Assembly (NCBI GenBank): GCA_033439685.1 | Contig: JAUEDM010000001.1 | Location: 5,332,001-5,396,000, forward strand | DNA from: Apodospora peruviana | Taxonomy: Eukaryota; Ascomycota; Sordariomycetes; Sordariales; Lasiosphaeriaceae | Direction: 5' to 3' | Length of the DNA stretch: 64,000 nucleotides | Shown here: piece after piece, positions 1 through 11,279 of the stretch | Numbering within the stretch: the stretch's first letter is position 1 | Layout of the letters: every line of letters begins with the position of its first letter | The notes under the pieces: generated by a model | Told to the model about the DNA's origin: nothing | Database searches by the model: none | The model's input: only the letters and a program-made list of their open reading frames with translations | Position numbers and translations under genes: made by a program

Positions 1-1408
1 AATCGACGATGACCTGAAGGAATATGACTTGGAGCACTACGACGACGACGACGAAGACGAGCAGGGAGAGGCCCAGCAGATGGGCATGTTTGGAAACGTC
101 AAGTCGCTCGCCTACTACGAGTCCAACAAGGACGATCCGTACATCACCTTGAAGGATGACGCAGACGACGACGAGGATCGCGAGGAACTCCAGATTCTAG
201 CAACAGACAACCTTCTATTAGCCGCCAAGATCGAAGATGAGCTTGCGCATCTCGAGGTCTACGTTTACGAGGACGAGGCGGACAACCTTTACGTGCACCA
301 CGACATCATGCTTCCCGCGATCCCTCTCTGTGTGGAGTGGCTCGACATCCCCGTTAGCAAGCCAGGCGTCGAGAAAAACTCAGTCGGTAACTTTGTCGCA
401 ATCGGAACCTTCGACCCTGACATCGAGATCTGGGATCTAGACACGGTCGATTGCATGTACCCGAACGCCATCCTGGGACAAGGCGGCAACGTCGAGCAGG
501 AGAAGAAGAAGAAAAAGAAGAAAAAGTCCAAGGCGAACGATGAGTATCACGTTGACGCGGTTCTGGCACTCGCTGCCAACAGGAAGCACCGCAATCTGCT
601 AGCGTCAGCTTCGGCCGACAAGACGATAAAGCTCTGGGACCTGCACACGGCCAAGTGCGCAAAGTCGTACAGCTACCACACCGACAAGGTATGCTCGCTG
701 GCGTGGCATGCGGTTGAGTCTACTGTTCTGCTGAGCGGCAGCTACGACCGCACTGCCGCCATGGCCGATATGCGGGCGCCGACTGCACAGCCCACGAGAG
801 TAGGAGTAGAGAGCGACGTGGAGAACGTAAGGTGGGATCCCCATGATCCCAACTACTTCTTCGTGTCGACCGAGAACGGAATCATCCACTACTTTGATGC
901 GCGCAACGCCACCACAAACCCCTCAGCTAGCAAATCGGTGTGGAAACTGCAGGCGCACGACGAGTCTGTCTCGTCATTTGATCTAAATCCGGTCATTCCC
1001 GGTTTCATGGCGACAGGATCGACCGACAAGACTGTTAAGCTGTGGAACATTACACCCCAAGGCCCTTCGCTGGTTGTCTCGCGTGACTTTGACGTCGGCA
1101 AGGTGTTCACCACAAGCTTCGGTCCCGACCCGCAGGTTGCCTTTAGACTTGCCGTGGCCGGAAGCAAGGGAACCATGAGTGTCTGGGACACGAGCACGAA
1201 TGCGGGCGTCCGGAAAGCGTTTGCTCAAAAAATGCCGAGCAATATACCTACCAAGAGTAGCGAGGTCGAGGACAGGCTCGTGGGCGTGGACGATGGAGGG
1301 GAGGATAGTAGCTCGGATGAGGACGATGACGAAGATGGAGACATTGATGGCGAGGACGGCGCTAAGGTGGATCAAGAACAAGACTCCATGGATGAAGATG
1401 ACGACTAG
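1..1408 (+). CDS. PWP1: PWP1-like WD40 ribosome-biogenesis protein, 5' end missing
   Basis: The reading frame is open from base 2 and the start lies outside the window; 468 residues are visible. It begins in an acidic segment followed by a conserved stretch (MGMFGNVKSLAYYESN, then DPYITL). A lysine run (about residues 165-175) precedes WD40 blades with clear WD signatures: DKTIKLWDL, SGSYDRTAAMADMR, YFDARN, STDKTVKLWNI and GTMSVWDT. The tail from about residue 430 is almost entirely Asp/Glu/Ser. This order matches the periodic tryptophan protein 1 family, which acts in the nucleolus in 60S ribosome maturation and has chromatin links in other eukaryotes. No intron is needed in the visible part. 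Assignment is from family recognition; the missing N-terminus is the only gap. Confidence 0.9.
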   Translation, partial: IDDDLKEYDLEHYDDDDEDEQGEAQQMGMFGNVKSLAYYESNKDDPYITLKDDADDDEDREELQILATDNLLLAAKIEDELAHLEVYVYEDEADNLYVHHDIMLPAIPLCVEWLDIPVSKPGVEKNSVGNFVAIGTFDPDIEIWDLDTVDCMYPNAILGQGGNVEQEKKKKKKKKSKANDEYHVDAVLALAANRKHRNLLASASADKTIKLWDLHTAKCAKSYSYHTDKVCSLAWHAVESTVLLSGSYDRTAAMADMRAPTAQPTRVGVESDVENVRWDPHDPNYFFVSTENGIIHYFDARNATTNPSASKSVWKLQAHDESVSSFDLNPVIPGFMATGSTDKTVKLWNITPQGPSLVVSRDFDVGKVFTTSFGPDPQVAFRLAVAGSKGTMSVWDTSTNAGVRKAFAQKMPSNIPTKSSEVEDRLVGVDDGGEDSSSDEDDDEDGDIDGEDGAKVDQEQDSMDEDDD

Positions 1409-4400
1409 ATGTCCGCTATAGGGCTAATGCAAGCCCGTTTCGGACGATGAATATGTAGCGACATGTTGTAGCCAAACTCTGACAGCCTATCCAATACCAA
1501 TGGGCCATGGGATATTCGACTGTTTTTGACTGACTCGTTGCTTGCCAGCAGTAGGCATAACCGGCCTCACCGGATAAAAATTAGGGCATTTCTAGCTCAC
1601 GTGTATGGCTCCCGTGCCTGGTGCGTTGCCCAGAATCTTGACTCGGGGCTTGGCACGGCTTCCGCCAAAAATGATTCAACGATCCCGAGACGCTGGGGCG
1701 CGGATCACGGGCACTAAACTCAAACCCGCGTAGTCGGACCCTGGGCCTAGGATCAAACCTGGTAATGGTAGGTCCGTGTCTCGACGGTGATATGTGCGTA
1801 AGTACCACGTGCCTTTGAGCCAGGGAGGTTGATCCGCAAGAATATCAAAGATTCATGCGTCGGCATGGATCGGGTCTGGATCGTGTTAGTCATTGGCTGT
1901 CTCGCTTGCCATCTATCTTATGATGCTGGACCATGACATGCCAGACCAAGGTAGTTGCGTGCGGCGTATGAGGCGGCGTCTCTAGGCCGCAGCATTGACA
2001 ATGACAAGGTACGCGGGCTCGCGGATACGCGGGCCCGTGTGCTGTTAATCGTCCGAAACCACTTTCAGACTTTTTAGTCTTAGGTATTTGGATCTGTTCG
2101 GGCCGGAAATTGAATGTGGAGGGCCTTTGTTGGAGTGAAGAGTGTGTCGATCAGATCGTAGTAGAGTGTCGTGGTGTTCCTGTTAAAAGTAACGTACATG
2201 TTGGTTGGTCCAGTTCCTATGCCATACGCATTGGCGATTTTTCTTGTTGGTGATACATATCTCAGCTGGACGCATGGAGGTTGGACGAGGAGATGTGTAT
2301 CGTCGGCTGCGCAAAAGTCGTGGAACGTCATATTATTGCTTGTTTAGTGTAATTCTTCTGTCAGATACAGTAGTAGGCGGACAGTCCATATGCATGTACT
2401 GAGCAACCGGATCTTGTGATCCTGATGGCAGACAACCCCCAAGGCTGTGCCGCCACATCTTTCTGGATTGGATAGATTTGGGATTTGGGGATTTGAAGTT
2501 TGCTGTCGGTCTGTTCACATCTGCTACACAGTGTCTTGTTTGTGTCCATATCGACAAAGGAGGGATCTCGCCTGAGCAAGTGTGACTGTCCAGTGCTGTT
2601 TCCGTTGAAGACATCAGCCGGATCTACATATACGTAAGTAGCGTTTCGAGATCTCCTACCTCGACCGGTGTTTTTATTTTTGTTTGTTTGGTCGTAAAAC
2701 AATACAGGAGAAGTTTCTTCGTGATCGCCCGTCGCATCGGGAAGAGGCTAAAAACAGCCAAAAAGGGGAGACGGAGACAGATGGGGTTGACCGTTGATCA
2801 ACCACATCGCTGCCCCTTTCTCCACTCCCGTCCGCGGGGCGCATGCCGGTCGGCTACCATCGCCACCACTTACATGAACGGTTGCTCTGCAAGAAACATC
2901 TTTAAGCTGTCTCTAGGGCGGGCGACGGGCGGGCGCCATTCGCGCGCCACTGTGAAAGAGGGAGAGAGACATGGCTTGTGAATTCAATCAGCTTTGCGCT
3001 GAACGGCTTGGTTTCAACCTGTGAATTCCCCTTCGAGAAGCAGCAACTCAGCCAAACCCACGCCAAGCGAAATATTTGGCCAATTAAAGACGGGAAACCC
3101 TTGCTACAGTGGCTTTTAGCGTGCGTTTCAAACGCAGGAACAGACGTGGGTTCGGGAGCCAATGACAGCTCATCAAGATTAGAAGAGCAAAAGAGATCAG
3201 TTGAACGGAGGGTGTCTTTTGGTGGACCGTTGGTTTTTTTTGTTCGCGAAACCCGCCCTATCAGAAATCGAGTGGACCTGCTCTTTGCCTCTTTTCTTTC
3301 AGTGTCTCGCTCAAGCTGATATCAAAGGCTCTTTGTGCTGATCAAAGCACTCGGCCGGGCAAGAAATTTCCATCGCTACAAGCACCGCGCTGTAAGTGCT
3401 CCGACGTGGCTCGATAGGTGTTGTCCACGACTGTTCTGCCAACTGCCATTTGCATGCATGATGGACTGTGAAAAAGTGGTGTGCGTACATATCTTAGTGC
3501 AGATTATCGCCTAGCCCAATGAGGATGCGGATGATGATGCTGTGAAGCGCGCAAACCACTGTACGCAAGTAAACCCCCAACAAAGCGCCTAAATTTGCAG
3601 AAGGACGGGAGCGTCTCCTGCGACTGAATCTTGAGCTCACTGCAGGTAGACTGTAGGTGTCAGCTGCGCTTCCGCTCTTTCAACGTGAATGGAATTTTGC
3701 TCCGGCTTCACTGCCGTCGTGTGTGCTTGTGACTTTGGACGTCCAAGCTGTCCAACATCGCTTGGGCTTCCGCTGTCTAAAAAGGGGTTGACAGAATGCC
3801 GAGTGGTCAGGGCTTGGTGGCCTTCCAAATTCCTATTGGTGTGGGATGAAAGGGCACATATCCACTGACCAACCAGAGGCGGGAAAACATAGTGGTGCCC
3901 CACCACACCAGGGTCGTGGTTTAGACTTGTGGGACCGGCGCATGTTGCATGCGGGTCCTTCTTTGGAGAGCACCGGCGGGATTTGGGCGGCGATGCGTGC
4001 AATCAGCGTCGTCCTGAGCGTCAGTATGGATTTTGCCGGCCCCAGACTCCCGTCTTTCGCCCCGGTCGCGGTCGAGATGAACCTGGGGGGCTCATCCCCT
4101 CCCCCCTTTACCAGGTCACCCCGGTCTTTGAAGGTGACGGTGACTTCGGAACACGCATGAATCCCACCAAATTAGAAAGTAGAGAATACACATTTCGAGA
4201 GATGAGATGTTTGTCCAACGCCCAGGCAAACGCCCAGGGGGACAGTCACCCTCGCTTCACCTTCCCAACATCCCATGCTTGCTCCCGTCTTTTATTGTGC
4301 TCCCTCTACACTCTTCGCTGGCCGTGCCTTCTGTTTTCCTTCTGCCTCTCATCATCGCGACTCTCCTTTGCGGTTGAACTCCTCAGAGCTGCTCATCGCG

Positions 4401-4801
4401 GGCTATTCGGGACTCGAGGAGTAAACTCACATTCATCATTCCACACATTCCTTCCTTCTTTTTTCACTCACTACGTGACCATTTTGGCCACCAAAGGTCC
4501 CGAGACGTTCTCTCCACTTGACGCACAGCTGTCAATGCATAAACGGAACCGTTGTCACTACTCCCAGGACTGGATCCAACCCGCGCCACATACGGAATAT
4601 TTCAACATTGATTGTTTTTTCAACCTTTGACTTCGGTTCTTTGTACTCGTCATTCTTCTGCGCCGGCCCAACTTCAACCCACAGATATTTGAGGGCTTGC
4701 AGGAGCCTTTCCCTTACAACTTTTCCAGTTCACACATATTCTCCAACATATCAGCCTACCCACCTACTTACCCAGGGTTTTCCTTCGTCCAACAAGCCAA
4801 T
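1409..4801. other. intergenic region, 3.4 kb
   Basis: This holds the PWP1 3' flank and the long leader of the next gene. Bases about 4250-4790 are strongly CT-rich, as in fungal 5' leaders. Open frames exist (for example 3929-4630) but have leader-like low-complexity composition and no recognisable domain. I see no RNA gene. Confidence 0.6.
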
Positions 4802-5734
4802 ATGTCTACCATCACGAGAGCGTTCACGACCCGGCGGGTGAAGCAGAGTCTCATCGCAGCCGAGGCAGCAGACAGCATGCCGCAACGGAGCAACACGACC
4901 AAGGGTGCGATCGGTGGTTCTATCCGGCACAAGATATCTGCTCCTGTCGAGCTCATTCACACCACAAACATGCTGTCGTATAATGCGCCAGATATCTACC
5001 CCAAGACGGCATCGTCAACAAGCAGCTCATCGACCCGGTCCGACGATGAGATGTCCGACAGCGCGCCGACCACCGCCTCGTCGCCTCCCACGAGCCCAGA
5101 TGTGGAATCCTCGCCAAAGAGGTCGTTATCCCCAGAGCCAAATCACCTTTCCTGCTATTTCACCCCACCCTTTGGCACAGTCGAGGCCAAGGCAGAGACC
5201 AAGTCTGCCGAGGCGCCGATTATCCCACAACGCTCGGTTTCTCACACCAAGAGGTCCCAGGAGATGCTGGTACGGCAGCGTTCCATGTCGCGCATGTCGG
5301 AGCAGTCGCAGCGCACCGTGTCGACGAAGGCGAGTTTCAGCTTCTCACGGTCTTCGTCCATCAGCACCAACACAGCTGCCACGTTGCATAGCTCGACGCC
5401 TCCGCAACACAAGACCAAGGTTTCGAATATCTCGTTCTCTTCGCCTCCGCCTTCGGCCGCTCTGCCCGCACCGCCCGTGTCCCAATCAAACCAGCACAGG
5501 AAAGAGTTTTCTCAGTCTCAGCATCCGTTCGGCCCAGAGCTGGCGCAGGTCACGGAGATTGCGGAGGAGTACGGTGTCAAGGAGCAACTCAACGAGGTGG
5601 ACGCCGAGCAGCAGGAAATGTTTGCCAGAGGACTTCTCAGTTTCACCGCGGTGGATTATCTGGCCGAGATTCAGGGACTGTACGCCAGCCCTTTCACTAC
5701 GATAAAGCCCACCGCGACAGCCGTATGGATCTAA
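4802..5734 (+). CDS. Ser/Pro-rich protein of unknown function
   Basis: This is a single-exon gene of 310 residues. The ATG at 4802 has A at -3 and is the first in-frame ATG; the frame is open upstream to 4697 but without an ATG. The protein starts MSTITRAFTTRRVKQSL. Its middle (residues about 75-255) is Ser/Thr/Pro-rich and probably disordered, with many SP and RS pairs that could be phosphorylated. The C-terminal 60 residues look like the ordered, conserved part (VTEIAEEYGVKEQLNEVDAEQ, then GLLSFTAVDYLAEIQGLYA), ending in AVWI. I do not recognise a named family. Codon use resembles the neighbours and the single open frame is long, so I regard it as a real, probably fungus-specific gene. Confidence 0.75.
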   Translation: MSTITRAFTTRRVKQSLIAAEAADSMPQRSNTTKGAIGGSIRHKISAPVELIHTTNMLSYNAPDIYPKTASSTSSSSTRSDDEMSDSAPTTASSPPTSPDVESSPKRSLSPEPNHLSCYFTPPFGTVEAKAETKSAEAPIIPQRSVSHTKRSQEMLVRQRSMSRMSEQSQRTVSTKASFSFSRSSSISTNTAATLHSSTPPQHKTKVSNISFSSPPPSAALPAPPVSQSNQHRKEFSQSQHPFGPELAQVTEIAEEYGVKEQLNEVDAEQQEMFARGLLSFTAVDYLAEIQGLYASPFTTIKPTATAVWI

Positions 5735-7488
5735 GATGCGTGAAGGTGTCGGCTACGGCAAATACCGTATTGAAACGATTCGATGTACATATTTTCTCCG
5801 GATTTATCTCTGCCCCAGTTCAGGACAGGAGACATATGAAGGTTGTCTCAACTTGGCAAGGGAAAAGAAAAAGGACTTGGCTTTGGTGTTGGAAATCAGT
5901 GATTTGTTCATATGGGTTATTGGGTGGGATTGCATGGCCGAAACAACAGAGTTTGGGTACATCTTCGCAGAGTGTTGCTCTCTCCACGAGACTGTATCAT
6001 CTTTGTTTGGATGGCCCTTTGCTGCTTCGCTTACTTTTTTTTTTTGGAAAGGGGGGGAAGTGTTGGTGTTGGTGTTGCTTTGGATTTGGTCGGTGCATTA
6101 TCAGAGAACCAAACGGCGTTTCTCTTTCATTTTCTTCGCAGAGACAGTCTACCTTGGTAGCATTATTTTCTTTGTTCCTTCATGTTTCATTCTAACTCCT
6201 AACTTTTGAGATACTCCCCGCGTGCATTTCGCCGCCACAAACTTCATACTTCTTCTAGATCCATTACGCGTGTTCAGTTTTAGACTGATATCAGCCAAAT
6301 GACAACCATTTTACTTGTTCAGCTGTCATGATTCATATGTGTCGTAACATTGGTGAACATGTGTCAGTGAAAATCGGAGTCCATGATCTACTATGCTACG
6401 GCTGACTGACTACCCGAGGTATTGAACGCGACATGTGAGTTCGAGTGTTTGTCCTTTTCCAACCAATGCCACCGGTGTAACTCACCTACGTAACGTATAC
6501 TCTTCGTGCTTGTGTGCGGAGACGTGCGTCTGTGAACACACCGAGCGTAGCGGTGGATTTGGGGGGGGGGGGGGGGGGGGGGGCACGCTCACTGTCATGT
6601 ATGTATGACGGGACGAGCCCCCAATAATAGTATCGCCACACATCCGTCCGTCCATCCAACATCGTTCTCACCAAAACAGAATACTTGAACTGGAATGTCT
6701 GCCGAACGGCAAAGCACGCAACTCTGACTTATGGTAGTAGTTGGATATGCCAAGCTATACTTACATGCATATACACTTATAAATGGCCATGGTACGGAAG
6801 TAGGATTTATATATATGATGTACAGACGGCACAGCTTAACAAGCTTCGTTTGTCTGTCCCGCTTCCTTGCACATCTGCTGCACAACAGTGGCTGTAGTGC
6901 AGTTCATGGGCGGGTCACCGGATCTTGGCTTGGTTTATTGATCTGACGAGATGTACCTGATGCTTTCCCATTATACGCACCTGGATCATGGTTGATCAGG
7001 AAAGAATCGATGGCCGTGACCGTCGCAGCGTTGACCATTCGTACAACTCAGCACAAGCTCACAGGGCCAAAAGAAGGCGCCCATAAGCGTCTGATAGGTT
7101 TTCTGGTGGGTTTCAATTCAACAAGAAATCGGCCATGGTCTTATCTCCTTGCTGGGATTGCGCTGAGTCGACAGAGAGACTAGACTCCGAAATGGGTCTT
7201 GGAGACAATGAATTAAGGTATACTCATGCATGGAGTATCTTAGATTATATCTCATTGATATACCAAAAGAATATTTCGCGGTTGTTGACCAAGTCGTCGA
7301 GCTTGAGGAGCCGCGTCGCCGCCGGCCAAGCTTATTAGGGTTGGGGTTAATGCATGGGCGGCCTGCCACTGGCGCCGCGCCTGGCATTGCCACCTCTCGA
7401 AATGAGGCCCTTCCAACAATCGACCTCCACTCTCCTCCGGACATCCTTCAACATCACCGACAATAACCATCCAATTTCCAACCTCACG
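5735..7488. other. intergenic region, 1.75 kb
   Basis: This is the 3' flank of the Ser/Pro-rich gene and the leader of the Tls1-like gene. It contains an 11-T run (about 6035-6045), a short G run just after it, and the 23-G tract listed separately. The two overlapping 156-codon frames near 5.7-6.2 kb look like accidental openings in T/G-rich DNA. Confidence 0.6.
6561..6583. repeat. poly-G homopolymer, 23 nt
   Basis: An uninterrupted run of 23 G residues, flanked by TGGATTT and CACGCTC. It lies between genes. Its length is likely to vary between isolates and to be miscounted by sequencing. Confidence 0.95.
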
Positions 7489-8783
7489 ATGGCGTCACCC
7501 GACGCAGATACAGTCAGCGCACAACCACAAGTTGTTTTCCGCCCAGGAAAGAAGAGAAAGATCTATCGTCAACGAGCCGAGGATCCGGATGAGGAAGCAC
7601 CCACAACCGCAACCGTTTCTGCCGACACCAACACCACGACTTCGACCGCGCCAGTGCCGCTTCCCCCGACCGGCGCATCACGGCAGCCTGGGAGTGCGGA
7701 CGACGGCGACGAAGAAGAGGAAGGACTCCCCGTTGCGGAGGTATTGCGGCGGCGCAATGCGCGGAAATACAGGCTTGGCGGCGTCGGCTTTCACGCCCGA
7801 CCCTTTTCGCATCCGGACCATGCGAAAGGCGATATGAATTTGGAGCAGGGGATGGTGCTACACGATGGTACGGATGCATTTCAGAGACAAGAGGAATCGG
7901 CCATCCTCGGCGGAATCTCTACGCGCTTCGCGCCGCAGACCGGTCTCGTGGGTGAGCTGGTTAACAAGAATATGTGAGTTGGACATTTACCTACATGGTC
8001 GTTTGGCAGCTGCTGATGAAGCAAGGGAGGAATACATAGAATCCGAACTGGCTAGACGAAAACGGCTGGCAGCCGCAGTACAGCAGCAGGATGGCAACGA
8101 CGAACACGGCGTCGGCGGGGCGTCGGCCGTCGCTCTGCGGTTCGACCCGACACTTCCAGCCGCCGGCGTGCCGGTCGAGTCTCAGCGGGTGTTGCAAGGC
8201 CGGTTAATGGAGATTGATCTGGGCGAGGAAGCCCGCGCGCGCACGGCCGCAGCGACGGAACGCGCCAGAAGGCGACTCCAGGGCCAGAACGTCGAGGAGG
8301 AAGAGGAGAGCGGTGACGCGCAGCCCAAGAAGGTGCGTCTTGGGCCGGACGGAAAACCGTGGCGGTCCAGGAATCGGAGAGACAGCGACGCTATCCAGCG
8401 TGACCAGCTCGTGGAAGAGTTCTTGAGTGAGAATCGACGTAAGATTCCCCGTATGGGTTTATTTCTCGGCGATCGTGTTACTAATCAGTTGTATCGCAGT
8501 GGATGTTTACGATCTACCATCGGAGGAACCGGTCATAGCAGGCGATCTTGGCGAAGACGAAGAAGCAGCCGACGACCGGATCGCCGAAGAGTTCCGGCAA
8601 CAGTTCATGGATGCCATGTCACAGCGGCACCGGCGGAGAAGGCCGGCGATCAACGCGAAGCCGGCCACCAAGGTACAGCACGACGAGTATCTCAAGGGTC
8701 CCAAGCTGGGAGGCAGTCGCAACGCGAGAGCAGCCATGAGAGACAAACTGCTCAAGGAGCAGGAGATGAAGAAGAAGCGATGA
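7489..8783 (+). CDS. Tls1/Hep59 (C9orf78)-type spliceosomal protein
   Basis: Exons 7489-7973, 8026-8438 and 8500-8783 give 393 residues. Intron 1 is GTGAGT...CAAG (52 bp, CTGAT branch) and intron 2 is GTAAGA...GCAG (61 bp, CTAAT branch). The joins read NKNM/EEYIESELARRK and ENR/LDVYDLPSEEP, which restores the Hep59 layout. That layout is a basic start (FRPGKKRKIYRQR), a GLVGELVNKNM block, YIESELARRK, then a Tyr-Asp-Leu-Pro block and a basic C-terminus ending KEQEMKKKR. Human C9orf78 and fission yeast Tls1 bind the Brr2 helicase and affect splicing and, in yeast, telomeric silencing. The Ala/Thr/Pro-rich insert at residues 40-80 looks disordered. The ATG at 7489 has A at -3; an upstream in-frame ATG at 7354 would add 45 unconserved residues. 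Confidence 0.82.
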
Positions 8784-11279
8784 GTGTCTTGATGTGTACC
8801 TCTTTGTTTATGTCTGGAGTATGGGGAGTGATGATTCGGCTTCACGAGAATGATGAGGCTCAACCAAGTCGAATAGGGTCTTTGCGAGACTATTATCCGA
8901 TTAGGTATACACGTTGCAGTTCAGACCTAGCGCCGCGTTGCTGAAATAAAGCAGATGCTGGGAAATTGGACAGTTCTGCTTGCCAGATATTTTCTGCACT
9001 TGTTCCACTAGATTATTAATTGACACACTGCGTGGCCTGACTAATACTGACAACGGACTTGTGATTGATACTATATCTGCCTCTGTCCAGTGTCTACAGG
9101 TGAAATGGCCCGAATACGCTGACTGTGTACTTAGATGTTCCAGGTTGACTGGCTCGCGTCGGTGGTCGAAGTTGCCAGCTGCTACGGATAGAGCTAGACT
9201 GCTAAAGAATACAGTTCAGGACTTGAAAGTATGTTAGCGTGAGATTTCGCTCCACAGTACAAGAAGCAACCCTGCTTTCCACGGCTTTAACCCTAAGATC
9301 GAGGTAGCGCTAGACTTTCTCTTATTTTGAGCCTTCGGTTCACACCAGTTCATTGGCTTTCTCAACCCTGTTTTCATCCACTGAAAGTCACACGCCAATA
9401 TAATACTTTCCAAGGGGACATTGTAGGGGACTATGACACTAAAAGGTGGTGGGGCGCCTTAGTGATCAGGACGCATTCATTAGCGGGCCTGGATGGCCGC
9501 TAATGCAGCCCAGTGTCAGCCGCACAGTGATGCATGCTTGGAGAAAATATAGCTCAGCCCCGTTTCGCTGATGTCGATCATCCGAGTCTTGGTGGCATTC
9601 TTTCGTTTGGTCAACTTTCTGACTGGGAGATGTTCTCAGCATTTCAGAGGGACTCTTTTTTTCTTCCATCGAGAGAGTGATCAAACATCCTCAACAAACA
9701 CGTGACAGCTTCTTGCTTATTATCTCGAAGTAGGCAGGCTTCGAAGTCTGACTGGTCCAGGTTTGGTCTCCAGGGGAATCGGGTGTATATGAGAGCTGCG
9801 TAAGACGGAAGAAAAGAAAGAAGCCACATCGACCACGTGCAGTTGGCTTCTCGCTCTTTGTCCAATGGATATTGCAAGACAGTGTTGAACAGGTGCGGGG
9901 CAGGAGAGTCTAGGCCCCCAAATGGAATAATAATTCCAAGACCTTTTTTTTGGTCAGTGGATACGTACAGTACACTTTTGTTGCCTTCCAAGAGTTCATC
10001 AATGCATGCTGCGGCGTGCGTCAGTTCGGCTTTGTTGGAATGTTTCCATGCCTTCGATCAGTTCGAGATCTGTCTGAGTGAGCCAAAGGCGTGGAACTTT
10101 GCCTGAGCCCTACCAGCCCGCCGCCGGGAACAAGACAGGCTGGGCCGGGGTTGTGCTAAATTAGGCTTGGTGTGGATCCCTTTGAAAACTGCCGGAGAGG
10201 GATTGGACGGCGACGGTAGTGGTGCTGGTAGCCTGGTCTTGGCTTGGTATTGTGGAACACGACCACGCATGCTCACAACCGCTCTGGTTACAAGATGTGC
10301 GAATCTCGGACGTGAAAGTGACTCTGCTAGACTCGTCGCACTGCTTTTTGTGTTACCTGGGATCACAATCCCCGACCACTAACTGTGTAGAGTATCGAGA
10401 TCAATGCCGGTCCCTGGATGTTTGGAAAAGTGGTGTTGGCTCGTCGTATAGTGTGCGAATACGCAGCAACCCTGTGGTTGATGTCGAAAACAAACCGCCT
10501 GGACAAGCTGATTTTTATTAGAAAGTGTTGTTGGTCCATCGGTATCCTGTTTGGTGTCGGCCGCTTGCTCGCAATGAAGAACAAAATGGGGTCTGCCTGT
10601 TGTGGATTAGGCTATGGAGGGACCATAAAAATAATTCCCAATATCAGCAAGTGTCAGAACAATAAAATGGAACTCCAAGCCGGCCGCTTTGGTTGGCGAG
10701 GCTGCGCCTTACGGACTTTGGCAGTGCCCGGATTGGCAGTGGCGTACGGTTCCGTACATGGTGCTAAACCGTCCCTGGCCTGCAACGAAGGAGTGGAAAG
10801 AAGAAGTCGCAGACAGACGCCGGCCAATGGTTGGTGCTTCCTTCCACCTCTCAAGAGTTTCCTCTTGCTCCTCAGCTGGGGTCCTGTGAGTCTCCAGGGG
10901 TCGCATCTGGTTCAACAACGCTGGATGCTGACACCGACCCCCAGCCTGATCCCTCGTCTCGTCCCACACAATTCGATCCCACCTCCACCATCCATCCTTT
11001 CCCCCCAAGCACCCCAGAGACTCTGTCACTCACTCTAGGCAAATCCTTCTCTCTGTTATTCTCGTCAGTTCTCATTCTCGAGTCGAAAGGTTACATCTCG
11101 CGGTATCGATATCACCATCGGCGTCTCTTGGACCTGTTTCTGCAAAATCACCGACCTGCAATGAAGCTCCGGGTTTGAGACGCGTTCATCCCGACCGACC
11201 GACCGACGACCGAGGTTGCAGACAAAGCGGAGCTGGATTGGCCCTCGAGCGGAGGAAAACAGAGCTATCGACAAAAAAA
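8784..11279. other. intergenic region, 2.5 kb
   Basis: This lies between the Tls1-like gene and the surface-protein gene. The last 350 bp are CT-rich, as in a fungal promoter and leader. A 206-codon ATG frame at 10418-11038 has no domain and mixed composition; I do not call it. Confidence 0.55.

Noticed and set aside
3527..3630. Possible C/D-box RNA (ATGATGA near 3530, CTGA near 3625)
   Set aside because: No terminal stem, no second box pair and no obvious guide element; the boxes are short enough to be chance.
3929..4630. 233-codon plus-strand open frame
   Set aside because: Composition follows the CT-rich leader, no domain, and it ends just before a credible gene; best read as 5' flank.
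10418..11038. 206-codon frame with an ATG
   Set aside because: Runs into the pyrimidine-rich leader of the surface-protein gene, no recognisable motif or intron pattern.
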